Source of the DNA: an uncultured Bacteroidia bacterium
GTDB lineage: Bacteria; Bacteroidota; Bacteroidia; Bacteroidales; UBA932
Direction: 5' to 3'
DNA length: 64,000 bases
Assembly (NCBI GenBank): GCA_902785825.1
Contig: CACZZZ010000006.1
Location: forward strand, 1 to 64,000
In this document: positions 28,146 to 36,852 of the stretch, one piece after another
Numbering within the stretch: the first letter of the stretch is position 1
Layout of the letters: each line of letters begins with the position of its first letter
The notes under the pieces: model-generated
Told to the model about the DNA's origin: nothing
Seen by the model: only the letters and a program-made list of their open reading frames with translations
Database searches by the model: none
Position numbers and translations under genes: made by a program

Positions 28146-29264
28146 ATGCCACAATATAAAGTAGTTGAGGTTTTGGGTAAAAGGGACTTGAAGAAGTTTA
28201 TCAAGTTCCCGGATCAGTTGTATAAAGACTGCCCCCAATATGTTCCGGCGCTCCACTCAGACCAGGTTAAATCCTTGACCAAGGTTTCCACCCTGTCATA
28301 TTGCAGGCACAAGATGTGGATGGTCCTCGACGGGGACAAGGTCGTCGGCAGGATCTGTGGGATGATCAATCCGCGTTACAACGCGTTATACGATAAGAAA
28401 AGAGCTCGCTTCGGTTGGTTCGACACAATCAACGACCTCGAGGTCGCCCGTCTTCTGATCGAGACCGCTGAGGCTTGGGCTAAGGAGAACGGTATGACCG
28501 AGATCCATGGTCCGCTCTATTACAACACCCTTGGAAAGCAGGGAATGCTCATTGAGGGGTTCCAGAATATTCCTCCTTTCAACTGCATTTATAATTACCC
28601 GTACTATGTGGATTTCATGAACGCTCTCGGCTTCGTGAAAGAGTGCGATTGGGTGCAGTACAAGGTTCCGGCGGATCAGCCTCCGCAGGAAAAGATCGTC
28701 AGGATTGCCAATCTGCTGAAAGAGAGGTACAACCTCCATGAGGGCAGTCTGAACGAGTTGAAAAAGGACAAGGCGATGGTACGGTATTTCTTCGACGTTT
28801 ACAACGAGAGTTTCGCCAAGTCTGTGTACAATTTCATCCCCTTCACCAAAGAGGAGATCGATGAGGAGGCGTCAGAGGTGCTGCGCTTTGTCACTGACAA
28901 GACCAGCAGCATAATATTTGATGAGAACGAGGAACTGGTGGGATTCGGAATTACATTCCCGAGCATATCGAAGGCTTTGCAAAAGGCTAAAGGTCACCTG
29001 TTTCCGTTCGGATGGTACTATCTCCTGCGTGCGCTTCACAAGAACGACACGGTCGATCTGATGATCAATGGAGCGGTGCCGAAATGGCAGAACACCGGTG
29101 TCTCGTCGATTTACCACTGCACGATGTCGGAGAAATATTGCGTGTCAGGTACGAAATGGGCGATTACCAATCCTCAGATCGAGTCCAACGGCGCCGCGAA
29201 TGTGTGGGGGAAATATGATAGCGAGCTGTTCATGAGGCGTAGATGCTTCGTGAAAGAACTGTAA
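28146..29264 (+). CDS. GNAT-like acetyltransferase family protein, function unknown
   Basis: 372 residues, soluble. The N-terminal half (about 1-185) reads like an acyl-CoA N-acyltransferase fold: KVVGRICGMINPRYN, then ARLLIETAEAWAKENGMTE and GPLYYNTLGKQGMLIEGF. The second half (about 215-370) repeats a similar pattern (SIIFDENEELVGFGITFP ... GVSSIYHCTMSEKY). This is a conserved Bacteroidota protein whose substrate is not known to me. It sits 9 bp upstream of prfA and is probably cotranscribed with it. Confidence 0.7.
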   Translation: MPQYKVVEVLGKRDLKKFIKFPDQLYKDCPQYVPALHSDQVKSLTKVSTLSYCRHKMWMVLDGDKVVGRICGMINPRYNALYDKKRARFGWFDTINDLEVARLLIETAEAWAKENGMTEIHGPLYYNTLGKQGMLIEGFQNIPPFNCIYNYPYYVDFMNALGFVKECDWVQYKVPADQPPQEKIVRIANLLKERYNLHEGSLNELKKDKAMVRYFFDVYNESFAKSVYNFIPFTKEEIDEEASEVLRFVTDKTSSIIFDENEELVGFGITFPSISKALQKAKGHLFPFGWYYLLRALHKNDTVDLMINGAVPKWQNTGVSSIYHCTMSEKYCVSGTKWAITNPQIESNGAANVWGKYDSELFMRRRCFVKEL

Positions 29265-29273
29265 GAAAAGAAT

Positions 29274-30365
29274 ATGGCGGAGAACACTCTGATAGACAAG
29301 ATTCTGGCTCTTCAGGATAAATACAACTCACTGCAGGCCCAACTTTCGGATCCCGCGGTGATAGCTGACATGAAAAAATATGTTCAGCTCAACAAGGATT
29401 ACAAGCAGCTTGAGCCAATCGTGAAGACTGGGCTCGACTATAAGCGCAAGGTTGAGGAACTGGCTGATGCGAAGGATATCCTGATTAATGAGAAGGACGA
29501 GGACCTTCGTGAGATGGCTCGAGCGGAAGTGGCTGAGATAGAGCCGCTTCTCCCTCAGCTTGAGGAGCAGATAAAAATCTTGCTCATCCCGGCTGACCCC
29601 GATGACGGGAAGAATGCCATCGTGGAGATCCGTGGCGGCACAGGCGGTGACGAGGCGGCCATCTTTGCCGGAGACCTTTTCAGGATGTATTCCAAATTCG
29701 CTGAGAAGAAGGGTTGGAAACTCGAGGTCAATGACTCTACTCCAGGCACTTCCGGCGGATTCAAGATGATCGTTTTCAAGCTCTCCTCCAACGACGAGGG
29801 AGTTTATGGCATAATGAAATATGAGTCCGGTGTCCACCGTGTCCAGCGTGTCCCGCAGACTGAGACCCAAGGCAGGATCCAGACATCAGCGGCTTCCGTG
29901 GCCGTATTCCCCGAGGCCGGTGAATTCGATGTTGACCTCAAGTGGGAAGATATACGCCTGGATCTTTTCTGCGCGTCCGGTCCTGGCGGCCAGGGTGTCA
30001 ACACGACATATTCCGCCGTCCGTCTGACCCACCTTCCTACCGGACTTGTGGTCCAGTGCCAGGAGGAGCGCTCCCAGCTTAAGAATAAGGACAGGGCTTT
30101 TGAGGAGCTCAGGACCCGTCTTTATAACCTCGAGCACCAGAAGTATCTTGACGAGATCGGTGCCAAGCGTAAGACCATGGTCTCCACGGGTGATCGCTCG
30201 GCTAAGATCCGTACCTATAATTATCCCCAGGGCCGTGTCACAGATCACAGGATCAACTGGTCCATGTATAACCTGCCTGTATTTATGGATGGGGACATAC
30301 AGGAGTGCATAAACCAACTTCAGATCGCTGAGAACGCCGAGCGTCTCAAAGAAGCCGGCGATTGA
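29274..30365 (+). CDS. prfA: Peptide chain release factor 1
   Basis: Recognises UAA/UAG stop codons and triggers peptide release at the ribosome. 363 aa, standard length. The catalytic GGQ is in ASGPGGQGVNTTYSAVR, and the anticodon-like PxT tripeptide is PQT in RVQRVPQTETQGRIQT. The N-terminal helical domain contains EIRGGTGGDEAAIFAGDLFRMY split across domains 1 and 2. Good family match with no anomaly. Confidence 0.97.
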   Translation: MAENTLIDKILALQDKYNSLQAQLSDPAVIADMKKYVQLNKDYKQLEPIVKTGLDYKRKVEELADAKDILINEKDEDLREMARAEVAEIEPLLPQLEEQIKILLIPADPDDGKNAIVEIRGGTGGDEAAIFAGDLFRMYSKFAEKKGWKLEVNDSTPGTSGGFKMIVFKLSSNDEGVYGIMKYESGVHRVQRVPQTETQGRIQTSAASVAVFPEAGEFDVDLKWEDIRLDLFCASGPGGQGVNTTYSAVRLTHLPTGLVVQCQEERSQLKNKDRAFEELRTRLYNLEHQKYLDEIGAKRKTMVSTGDRSAKIRTYNYPQGRVTDHRINWSMYNLPVFMDGDIQECINQLQIAENAERLKEAGD

Positions 30366-30373
30366 TATTCATA

Positions 30374-30406
30374 ACAGTGTACTAGGAAACCACTTAAAAA
30401 ACTAGA
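30374..30406 (+). promoter_or_regulatory. preQ1 class I riboswitch
   Basis: Stem P1 AGTG (30376-30379)/CACT (30391-30394). The loop TACTAGGAAAC (30380-30390) includes CTAG (30382-30385), which can pair with CTAG in the tail (30402-30405). The tail has the class-diagnostic AAAAAACTA. C30390 sits where the ligand-pairing cytosine of preQ1-I lies. It ends 1 base before the ATG of the queuosine-precursor transporter gene. Folding of the pseudoknot would hide the translation start, so regulation of initiation is likely. Confidence 0.85.
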
Positions 30407-30407
30407 A

Positions 30408-31088
30408 ATGCGTAAAACAACTTTTTCACCAGCCTTTGTGCTGATGGCCGTGCTTTTCACGGTCTGCCTTATCACGTCTAATCTCTTTGCCGCGAAAATC
30501 TTCTCCATCGGGAAGATAGCCCTGCCTTGCGCTGTGCTGATATTCCCTGTGTCCTACATCCTCAATGATTGTTTCACCGAGGTCTGGGGATATCGGAAAG
30601 CCCGCCTGGTGATCTGGATAGGGTTCGCCATGAACCTTTTTGTCGCGCTTATGGCCATGGTGGCTGTGGCGCTTCCGGCGGCTCCTTTCTGGACCGGAGG
30701 AGAGCATTTCGACTTCGTCTTCAAGATGGCTCCGAGGGTGCTGCTGGCTTCTCTGCTGGCCTTCCTCGCCGGTTCCACCTTCAACGCATACGTGTTGAGT
30801 AAGATGAAGGTCGCCCAAGGCGGCAAGGGCTTCTCACTCAGGGCGATAGTCTCATCTCTCGCCGGAGAATGCCTGGACTCACTGATATTCATTCCGATAG
30901 CGTTCTGGGGTACTCCTTTGAAGAACTTGGCTTGGATGATGCTCTGCCAGGTCACCTTCAAGGTTCTATATGAGATTTTGATTCTTCCGGTGACGAACAC
31001 CGTAGTACGCAAGTTGAAGGCTGAGGAAGGGGAAGATGCCTTCGATACGGACGTGCGATACAACCCCTTCAAGATTTTGGATTTTTAA
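30408..31088 (+). CDS. yhhQ: Queuosine precursor transporter (YhhQ/VUT family)
   Basis: Six-helix inner-membrane ECF-S-like permease for preQ0/preQ1, 226 aa. Family features: FTVCLITSNLFAAKIFSIG, IFPVSYILNDCFTEVWGYRKARLVIW, LAGSTFNAYVLSKMK, and SSLAGECLDSLIFIPIAFWG. It sits directly behind the preQ1 riboswitch and 6 bp ahead of queF, so ligand control and pathway agree. Confidence 0.95.
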   Translation: MRKTTFSPAFVLMAVLFTVCLITSNLFAAKIFSIGKIALPCAVLIFPVSYILNDCFTEVWGYRKARLVIWIGFAMNLFVALMAMVAVALPAAPFWTGGEHFDFVFKMAPRVLLASLLAFLAGSTFNAYVLSKMKVAQGGKGFSLRAIVSSLAGECLDSLIFIPIAFWGTPLKNLAWMMLCQVTFKVLYEILILPVTNTVVRKLKAEEGEDAFDTDVRYNPFKILDF

Positions 31089-31094
31089 GAATAT

Positions 31095-31553
31095 ATGGAA
31101 GACAGGAAGAAAGAAGGTCTGTCGGCCCTTGGCCATGAGACCCGCTACAAGATGGATTACGCTCCGGAGGTCCTTGAAACCTTCGAGAACATGCATCCAG
31201 GGAGGGATTATTGGGTGAAGTTCAACTGCCCGGAGTTCACGACCCTTTGCCCGATCACAGGGCAGCCCGATTTCGCGGAGATAAGGATCAGTTATATTCC
31301 CGACATCAGGATGGTGGAGAGCAAGAGCCTGAAGCTCTACCTCTTCAGTTTCCGCAACCATGGCGGTTTCCATGAGGATTGCGTGAATATTATCCTCAAT
31401 GACCTGGTCAAGCTGATGGATCCCAAGTACATCGAGGTTCTCGGACTTTTCACCCCCAGAGGTGGCATATCCATCCATCCTTATGCCAATTACGGTCGCC
31501 CCGGGACTGACTATGAGGCACTCGCCAAGCAGCGTTTCAACGCCCACGTGTGA
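31095..31553 (+). CDS. queF: NADPH-dependent 7-cyano-7-deazaguanine reductase
   Basis: Reduces preQ0 to preQ1 in queuosine tRNA-modification synthesis. 152 aa unimodular (type I) QueF. The thioimide-forming Cys is in [12 protein letters not shown], and the family motif [21 protein letters not shown] is present (given here as [13 protein letters not shown] plus NHGGFHED). Cotranscribed with yhhQ. Confidence 0.97.
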   Translation: MEDRKKEGLSALGHETRYKMDYAPEVLETFENMHPGRDYWVKFNCPEFTTLCPITGQPDFAEIRISYIPDIRMVESKSLKLYLFSFRNHGGFHEDCVNIILNDLVKLMDPKYIEVLGLFTPRGGISIHPYANYGRPGTDYEALAKQRFNAHV

Positions 31554-31590
31554 CAATTTGTCAGCCTTCTGCTCTTGGCACAACATTCGT
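31551..31590 (+). promoter_or_regulatory. dnaK upstream control region (palindrome plus possible sigma-54-like site)
   Basis: TGACA-ATT-TGTCA (31551-31563) is followed by TTGGCACAACATTCGT (31575-31590), which has the GG-N10-G spacing of a -24/-12 promoter but GT instead of GC. No TAnnTTTG box is evident here. A separate heat-shock-type control is possible but unproven. Confidence 0.3.
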
Positions 31591-31636
31591 TATTCTTTTT
31601 CCGACTTTTTGAAAACAATAAAAGGAGAAAAAGAAT

Positions 31637-33517
31637 ATGGGAAAAATCATCGGAATCGACCTTGGAACCACGAATTCGTGCGTTTCGGTCATGGAAGGCA
31701 ACCAGCCTACCGTCATAATCAACAACGAGGGTGAGAGGACAACCCCTTCCGTCGTGGCTTTCACGGACGGCGGTGAGCGCAAGATCGGTAATCCGGCTAA
31801 GCGTCAGGCTATCACTAACCCTCAGAATACAGTCTTCTCCATTAAGAGATTCATGGGTGAGACATACGACCAGGTCACCAAGGAGGTCAGCAGGGTTCCT
31901 TATAAAGTCGTAAGGGGTGACAACAACACTCCCCGAGTGGACATCAACGGCAAGCTTTACTCGCCGCAGGAGATCTCCGCGATGATCCTTCAGAAGATGA
32001 AGAAGACCGCTGAGGACTATCTCCGTCAGGATGTCACCGAGGCTGTCATCACTGTCCCGGCTTACTTCTCTGACTCACAGCGTCAGGCCACCAAGGAGGC
32101 TGGCAAGATCGCCGGTCTTGATGTCAAGAGGATCATCAACGAGCCTACGGCCGCCGCTTTGGCATACGGCCTTGACAAGAAGAACAAGGACATGAAGGTC
32201 GCTGTCTATGACCTTGGCGGTGGTACCTTCGATATCTCCATCCTTGAGTTGGGTGGCGGTGTGTTCGAGGTCAAGTCCACCAATGGTGACACCCACCTCG
32301 GTGGTGATGACTTCGACCAGGAGATCATCAACTGGCTGGCCGCTGAGTTCGCCGCCGAGAACGGCGGGATCGACCTCAAGAAGGATCCTATGGCGCTTCA
32401 GAGACTGAAAGAGGCCGCTGAGAAGGCTAAGATCGAGCTCTCCAACCAGACCTCGACCGAGATCAACCTTCCTTACATCATGCCTGTGGACGGTATTCCC
32501 AAGCACCTTGTTAAGACCCTCACCAGGGCCAAGTTCGAACAGATCTGCGACAACCTCTTCCAGAGGTCCATCGAGCCTTGCCGCATCGCTCTTCGTGACG
32601 CAGGATTGCAGGCTTCCGACATTGACGAAGTCCTTCTCGTGGGTGGTTCCACCCGTATCCCGAAGGTCCAGCAGCTTGTCAAGGAGTTCTTCGGCAAGGA
32701 GCCTAACAAGAGCGTCAATCCTGACGAGGTCGTGGCTATCGGCGCCTCCATCCAGGGCGGTGTCCTCGCCGGTGATGTGAAGGATGTCCTTCTTCTGGAT
32801 GTCACTCCGCTTTCACTCGGTATCGAGACCCTCGGCGGTGTCATGACAAAGCTTATCGACGCCAACACGACTATCCCTACCCACAAGAGCCAGGTGTTCT
32901 CCACGGCCGCTGACAACCAGCCTTCAGTTGAGATCCATGTGCTTCAGGGTGAGCGTCCTATGGCAAAGGACAACAAGGAGCTCGGTCTCTTCCATCTGGA
33001 TGGCATTGCTCCCGCTCCTAGGGGTATCCCTCAGATTGAGGTGACCTTCGACATCGACGCCAACGGTATTCTCAATGTGTCCGCGAAGGATAAGGCTACC
33101 GGCAAGGAGCAGAACATCAGAATCGAGGCTTCCTCAGGTCTTTCCGACGCTGAGATCCAGAGGATGAGGGATGAGGCCAAGGCCAACGAGGCCGCTGACC
33201 AGGCCGCCAAGGAAAGGGTTGACAAGATCAACAACGCTGATGCCCTTTGCTTCCAGGCTGAGAAGTTCCTCAAGGACAATGGCGATAAGGTCCCCGCTGA
33301 CGTTAAGTCCGAGGTCGAGACAAATGTCGCCTCCCTTAAGGAGGCTGTCAAGAGCCAGAATCTCGCTGACATCGACAGGTATTCCGAGGCCCTCAACAAG
33401 GCTTTTGAGAAGATGTACCAGGCTGGCCAGGCTGCCGGTCAGAATCCTTACGGACCGCAGGGTGGCCCTCAGGGTCCTCAGCCCGGTCCTCAGGATCAGG
33501 GACCTGACGAGCAGTAG
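31637..33517 (+). CDS. dnaK: Chaperone DnaK (Hsp70)
   Basis: ATP-dependent chaperone, 626 aa. The N-terminal nucleotide-binding domain has [44 protein letters not shown] and [12 protein letters not shown]. The interdomain linker is [19 protein letters not shown], and the substrate-binding domain has [10 protein letters not shown] and [17 protein letters not shown] Gly/Pro/Gln-rich tail ends it. The start has a real Shine-Dalgarno (AAAGGAG). grpE/dnaJ are not adjacent. Confidence 0.98.
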   Translation: MGKIIGIDLGTTNSCVSVMEGNQPTVIINNEGERTTPSVVAFTDGGERKIGNPAKRQAITNPQNTVFSIKRFMGETYDQVTKEVSRVPYKVVRGDNNTPRVDINGKLYSPQEISAMILQKMKKTAEDYLRQDVTEAVITVPAYFSDSQRQATKEAGKIAGLDVKRIINEPTAAALAYGLDKKNKDMKVAVYDLGGGTFDISILELGGGVFEVKSTNGDTHLGGDDFDQEIINWLAAEFAAENGGIDLKKDPMALQRLKEAAEKAKIELSNQTSTEINLPYIMPVDGIPKHLVKTLTRAKFEQICDNLFQRSIEPCRIALRDAGLQASDIDEVLLVGGSTRIPKVQQLVKEFFGKEPNKSVNPDEVVAIGASIQGGVLAGDVKDVLLLDVTPLSLGIETLGGVMTKLIDANTTIPTHKSQVFSTAADNQPSVEIHVLQGERPMAKDNKELGLFHLDGIAPAPRGIPQIEVTFDIDANGILNVSAKDKATGKEQNIRIEASSGLSDAEIQRMRDEAKANEAADQAAKERVDKINNADALCFQAEKFLKDNGDKVPADVKSEVETNVASLKEAVKSQNLADIDRYSEALNKAFEKMYQAGQAAGQNPYGPQGGPQGPQPGPQDQGPDEQ

Positions 33518-33542
33518 AGCTATCTGCTACAGTCGAACATTA

Positions 33543-33573
33543 AAAGGGTGGCACGGAAGTGTCACCCTTTTTT
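33543..33573 (+). terminator. dnaK terminator
   Basis: AAAGGGTGGCAC and GTGTCACCCTTT form a hairpin with one mismatch and a T7 run behind it, 25 bp after the dnaK stop. Confidence 0.85.
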
Positions 33574-33614
33574 TAGTGTTAAGGTCTTGGCTTCCTCGAC
33601 TATGGAACATGTGG

Positions 33615-34037
33615 CTACAAGGCGGCGTCTGTCGTCGCTTTGACGAACTCTTCCGAGGTGAAGACAGGCAGGGGAATGCCTTTGAAATGCTTCCTGTCGT
33701 TCGTGATAATAAGGTCGCAACCGGCGGCACTCGCGCAAGCGACCTGCAAAGAGTCCTCAAAATCCGGCCCGTCCAATTTGATGGCGCGATAAACCTGTTG
33801 GTCTCCCATTGATAGGATAGAGACGCTGTCAAACATAGTCTTGAGTGTGTCGAGGGTCTCTTTGTGAGTAAGGTATTTCCTTAGAACATAAGCGATATTA
33901 GCGAAACTCAGGATGGATGTGCAGTTCCTTATCTGAGATTCCATTCCGAACTGGAGAATCTGTTTGGCATATCCCGCCCCTTCTCTACCGAGAATGAGGT
34001 CAATAATCACATTGGTGTCAAGGAATACTTTCTTCAT
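33615..34037 (-). CDS. PIN-domain ribonuclease toxin (VapC-like)
   Basis: 140-residue PIN domain. Acidic active-site residues: D7 (FLDTNVIID), a Glu/Asp near the middle, DFEDSLQVA and the terminal ITNDRKHF. PIN toxins cut tRNA or rRNA in stressed cells. It overlaps the upstream antitoxin gene by 4 bp (ATGA), which supports a toxin-antitoxin pair. Located convergent to dnaK. Confidence 0.85.
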   Translation of the reverse strand: MKKVFLDTNVIIDLILGREGAGYAKQILQFGMESQIRNCTSILSFANIAYVLRKYLTHKETLDTLKTMFDSVSILSMGDQQVYRAIKLDGPDFEDSLQVACASAAGCDLIITNDRKHFKGIPLPVFTSEEFVKATTDAAL

Positions 34038-34318
34038 TTGTTCAGGATATATGCCAGCCTCTCGTCTTTATCCAGATCTTGTCTGGTTATCTTTCCTGCC
34101 AGGATGCCTGACAGTCCGTTGACTTTTGGAGAATAAACTCCGGAGATGGAAAGCTTCGGCAGACTCTCCCTCCGGTTGATCTCCGTTTGAAGGATAGCCT
34201 CGACATAAGAATTCAAGCTTTTATCTTCCATTTTGGCATAGTATTTAAGTTTGGCGATAAAACTATCTTCAAACCGAAATATCGCTTGTGTCTTTTTTCT
34301 GGTGGTCGCGGTTTCCAT
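34034..34318 (-). CDS. Antitoxin of the PIN-domain pair (DUF6364/ribbon-helix-helix-like)
   Basis: 94 aa. The N-terminal half (KKTQAIFRFEDSFIAKLKYYAKMEDKSLNSYVEAIL, here as residues ~7-42) has the strand-helix-helix order of ribbon-helix-helix DNA-binding proteins. The C-terminal part (LSGILAGKITRQDL...) would wrap the toxin. METATTRKK was chosen as start because a -7 box lies 20 bp upstream; longer frames cross it. Probably autoregulates the operon. Confidence 0.75.
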   Translation of the reverse strand: METATTRKKTQAIFRFEDSFIAKLKYYAKMEDKSLNSYVEAILQTEINRRESLPKLSISGVYSPKVNGLSGILAGKITRQDLDKDERLAYILNK

Positions 34319-34338
34319 CGGTGTTTCTATAAAGCTCC

Positions 34339-34346
34339 CAAAAATA
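34339..34346 (-). promoter_or_regulatory. -7 promoter box TATTTTTG (toxin-antitoxin)
   Basis: Minus-strand consensus box 20 bp upstream of the antitoxin ATG. Confidence 0.55.
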
Positions 34347-34411
34347 TGAATAAACATTGTGATATCAAAATTTAAAAATGATAGCATATTGCGCTGAACG
34401 ACTTTTTTGCA

Positions 34412-34419
34412 TATATTTG
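34412..34419 (+). promoter_or_regulatory. -7 promoter box TATATTTG (murB)
   Basis: Five bases before the murB ATG, a near-leaderless arrangement. Confidence 0.6.
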
Positions 34420-34424
34420 TGAAT

Positions 34425-35456
34425 ATGAGAACAAGTTTCAACGTCGATCTCTGCGGCATGAACACTTTCAGGATGAAGGTGAAGTGCCGCTGTCTTGTTG
34501 AATATGATAGTGTTGACGAACTGCGGGAGGCCGTGAGTGATCCGTCGCTGCCCCGCCCGCTGTTTCCGATAGGGGGTGGAAGCAACCTGCTCTTTACCAA
34601 GGATTACCCCGGAACAATCCTGCGTTGCGGGATGAAAAAGATCCAACTGTTAAGCCCTGACAGAGTTCATGCTGACGCTGGAGTCGTGTTCGATGATCTT
34701 TGCGCCTGGTGCGCGGACAACAATCTCTGGGGACCGGAGAACCTTTCCTATATTCCCGGAGAAGTAGGGGCCTCGGCCGTCCAGAACATAGGGGCGTATG
34801 GCATGGAAGCTTGCGAGCTGATCGAATCGGTCGAGTGCGTGGACACGAGGGATGCCTCCGTGATAATTATCCCAAAGTCTGAATGTGAATATGCCTACCG
34901 CGACTCCCGTTTCAAGCATGACTGGAAGTGGAGTTACATTGTGACCGGAGTCATATTCAGAGTATCCCAGACCCCTTCGCCGGTTTTGGATTACGGTCAT
35001 GTCAGAGAGGCGGTCAAGGAAAGATTCGGGACTGATGACCCGGCGGAGTTAACTCCCTTAATGATAAGGGAGACAGTCACTTCCATCCGCAAGACAAAGC
35101 TTCCTGAAGTCGAGGAGTTTGGCAGCGCCGGGAGTTTCTTCAGGAATCCTTGCGTCGCTAAAGATGTTTACACCAAGGTCTGCGAGACCGCCCAAAATGA
35201 GTCGCTTGGAGCGGTCCCTCATTTCGATCTGGAGGATGGCTCTGTTAAGATTCCCGCCGCATGGCTTATTGACAAGTGTGGCTGGAAAGGAAAGTCAAAT
35301 GGGGGAGCGGCGGTATTCCAGAAACAACCTCTTGTGATCGTGAACCAGACCGGGGAAGCGTCTTCCGATGATGTAGTTGCCCTGGCGAAAGCGATCCAGG
35401 ATTCTGTGAAAGAGAGGTTCGGAATAGACCTGAACCGTGAAGTTGAATATGTCTAA
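34425..35456 (+). CDS. murB: UDP-N-acetylenolpyruvoylglucosamine reductase
   Basis: FAD/NADPH enzyme of the second peptidoglycan precursor step. FAD-binding motifs: PIGGGSNLLFT, and SYIPGEVGASAVQNIGAYGME (written here as SYIPGEVGAS and VQNIGAYGME). The catalytic Ser is in FGSAGSFFRNP and a Lys/Glu site in WLIDKCGWKG. 343 aa with the C-terminal domain of type I MurB (FGIDLNREVEYV). ATG 34425 was chosen for the promoter position. murA follows 12 bp later. Confidence 0.95.
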   Translation: MRTSFNVDLCGMNTFRMKVKCRCLVEYDSVDELREAVSDPSLPRPLFPIGGGSNLLFTKDYPGTILRCGMKKIQLLSPDRVHADAGVVFDDLCAWCADNNLWGPENLSYIPGEVGASAVQNIGAYGMEACELIESVECVDTRDASVIIIPKSECEYAYRDSRFKHDWKWSYIVTGVIFRVSQTPSPVLDYGHVREAVKERFGTDDPAELTPLMIRETVTSIRKTKLPEVEEFGSAGSFFRNPCVAKDVYTKVCETAQNESLGAVPHFDLEDGSVKIPAAWLIDKCGWKGKSNGGAAVFQKQPLVIVNQTGEASSDDVVALAKAIQDSVKERFGIDLNREVEYV

Positions 35457-35468
35457 AAACTGATAACC

Positions 35469-36785
35469 ATGAGTTCATTCATTATCGAAGGCGGCCATAA
35501 GCTAAGTGGTGCCATAGTTCCTCAGGGAGCTAAGAACGAGGCTCTTGAGGTCATTAGCGCCGTCCTTCTTACAACAGAGGAAATCCAGATGTCCAATGTC
35601 CCGGAAATCCTTGATGTTAAGAACCTTATCTCACTTCTTCAGATGATGGGAGTCGAGGTTTGCCGCAAGTCGGAAGGGGAGTACACCTTCAAGTCGGCTA
35701 AGCTCAATGTCGATTTCATTGAGAGCGCTGAGTTTGTGAGGATGTGTTCGACACTCAGGGGCTCCGTGATGGTGGCCGGCCCGCTGCTTGCCCGCCTGGG
35801 ACATGTCTGGTTCCCGAAACCGGGTGGAGACAAGATCGGCCGTAGAAGGGTGGACACTCACATCTCCGGACTCATGGGACTTGGGGCTGAGCTCACGTAC
35901 GACACGGACAAACGGGCATATAAATTGAGCCTCCCGGAGGGGAAACACTTGACTGGTAAGTACATGCTTCTGGACGAGGCCTCCGTCACCGGTACGGCGA
36001 ATATTCTTATGGCAGCATGTTTGGCCGAAGGAAAGACCGTGATCTACAACGCCGCTTGCGAGCCATATATCCAGCAACTTTCCAAGATGCTCTCAGCGAT
36101 GGGGGCGAAGATTGATGGAATAGGTTCCAACCTCTTGACTATCACTGGAGTATCGAGCCTTCACAGTGCCTCCCACAAGATCCTCCCGGACATGATTGAG
36201 GTCGGCAGTTTTATCGGAATGGCGGCGCTTTGCCAAAGCAGTCTTATGATAAAGGACACGTCATACACGAATCTCGGAATCATCCCTGAGAGTTTCCGCC
36301 GACTAGGTGTTAAACTTGAGCAGAGGGGGGACGACATCTTTGTTCCCGAGCAAGAGAGCTATATTATCGAGTCCTTCATGGACGGGTCGATCATGACCAT
36401 CGCCGACGCCCCGTGGCCTGGCCTCACACCCGACCTTCTTAGTGTTATCCTGGTTGTGGCCACCCAGTGCCGTGGTAGCGTGCTTATCCACCAGAAGATG
36501 TTCGAGAGCAGGCTGTTCTTCGTTGACCGCCTGATCGACATGGGAGCCCAGATCATCCTCTGCGACCCTCACAGGGCTGTCGTGATCGGTCACGACCACA
36601 AGTTCCAGCTCAGGAGCGGCCGTATGCTTTCCCCGGACATCAGGGCCGGTATCGCTTTGCTGCTCGCCGCTATGAGCGCCAAGGGTACCAGCGAGATCGG
36701 GAATATCGAACAGATCGACAGGGGTTACCAGGACATCGAGAACCGTCTCAACGCCCTCGGGGCCCGCATTGTCCGAAAAGGGTAG
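35469..36785 (+). CDS. murA: UDP-N-acetylglucosamine 1-carboxyvinyltransferase, Asp variant
   Basis: Transfers enolpyruvate to UDP-GlcNAc in the first committed peptidoglycan step. The EPSP-synthase fold is covered over 438 aa. The N-terminal KN pair is in PQGAKNEALEV. The active-site loop reads KPGGDKIGRRRVDTH: the residue that is Cys115 in E. coli is Asp. This substitution is known from other bacteria to give intrinsic fosfomycin resistance while keeping activity. Cotranscribed with murB. Confidence 0.95.
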   Translation: MSSFIIEGGHKLSGAIVPQGAKNEALEVISAVLLTTEEIQMSNVPEILDVKNLISLLQMMGVEVCRKSEGEYTFKSAKLNVDFIESAEFVRMCSTLRGSVMVAGPLLARLGHVWFPKPGGDKIGRRRVDTHISGLMGLGAELTYDTDKRAYKLSLPEGKHLTGKYMLLDEASVTGTANILMAACLAEGKTVIYNAACEPYIQQLSKMLSAMGAKIDGIGSNLLTITGVSSLHSASHKILPDMIEVGSFIGMAALCQSSLMIKDTSYTNLGIIPESFRRLGVKLEQRGDDIFVPEQESYIIESFMDGSIMTIADAPWPGLTPDLLSVILVVATQCRGSVLIHQKMFESRLFFVDRLIDMGAQIILCDPHRAVVIGHDHKFQLRSGRMLSPDIRAGIALLLAAMSAKGTSEIGNIEQIDRGYQDIENRLNALGARIVRKG

Positions 36786-36852
36786 ATTCTTCGCTTCGCT
36801 CAGAATGACATGAAGCGTATAGCTCCATGAAGCGTAATTGCTTCATGAGGCG
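36785..36852. repeat. Dispersed motif followed by GAAGCG hairpins
   Basis: 36785-36810 is an inverted-orientation copy of the dispersed motif (GATTCTTCGCTTCGCTCAG then AATGACA). It is followed by ATGAAGC/GCTTCAT (around 36829-36848) and a TGAGGCG/CGCTTCA hairpin that runs into the next gene's 3' end. The stretch lies between the convergent murA and P-ATPase genes and may serve as a shared terminator. Confidence 0.5.
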
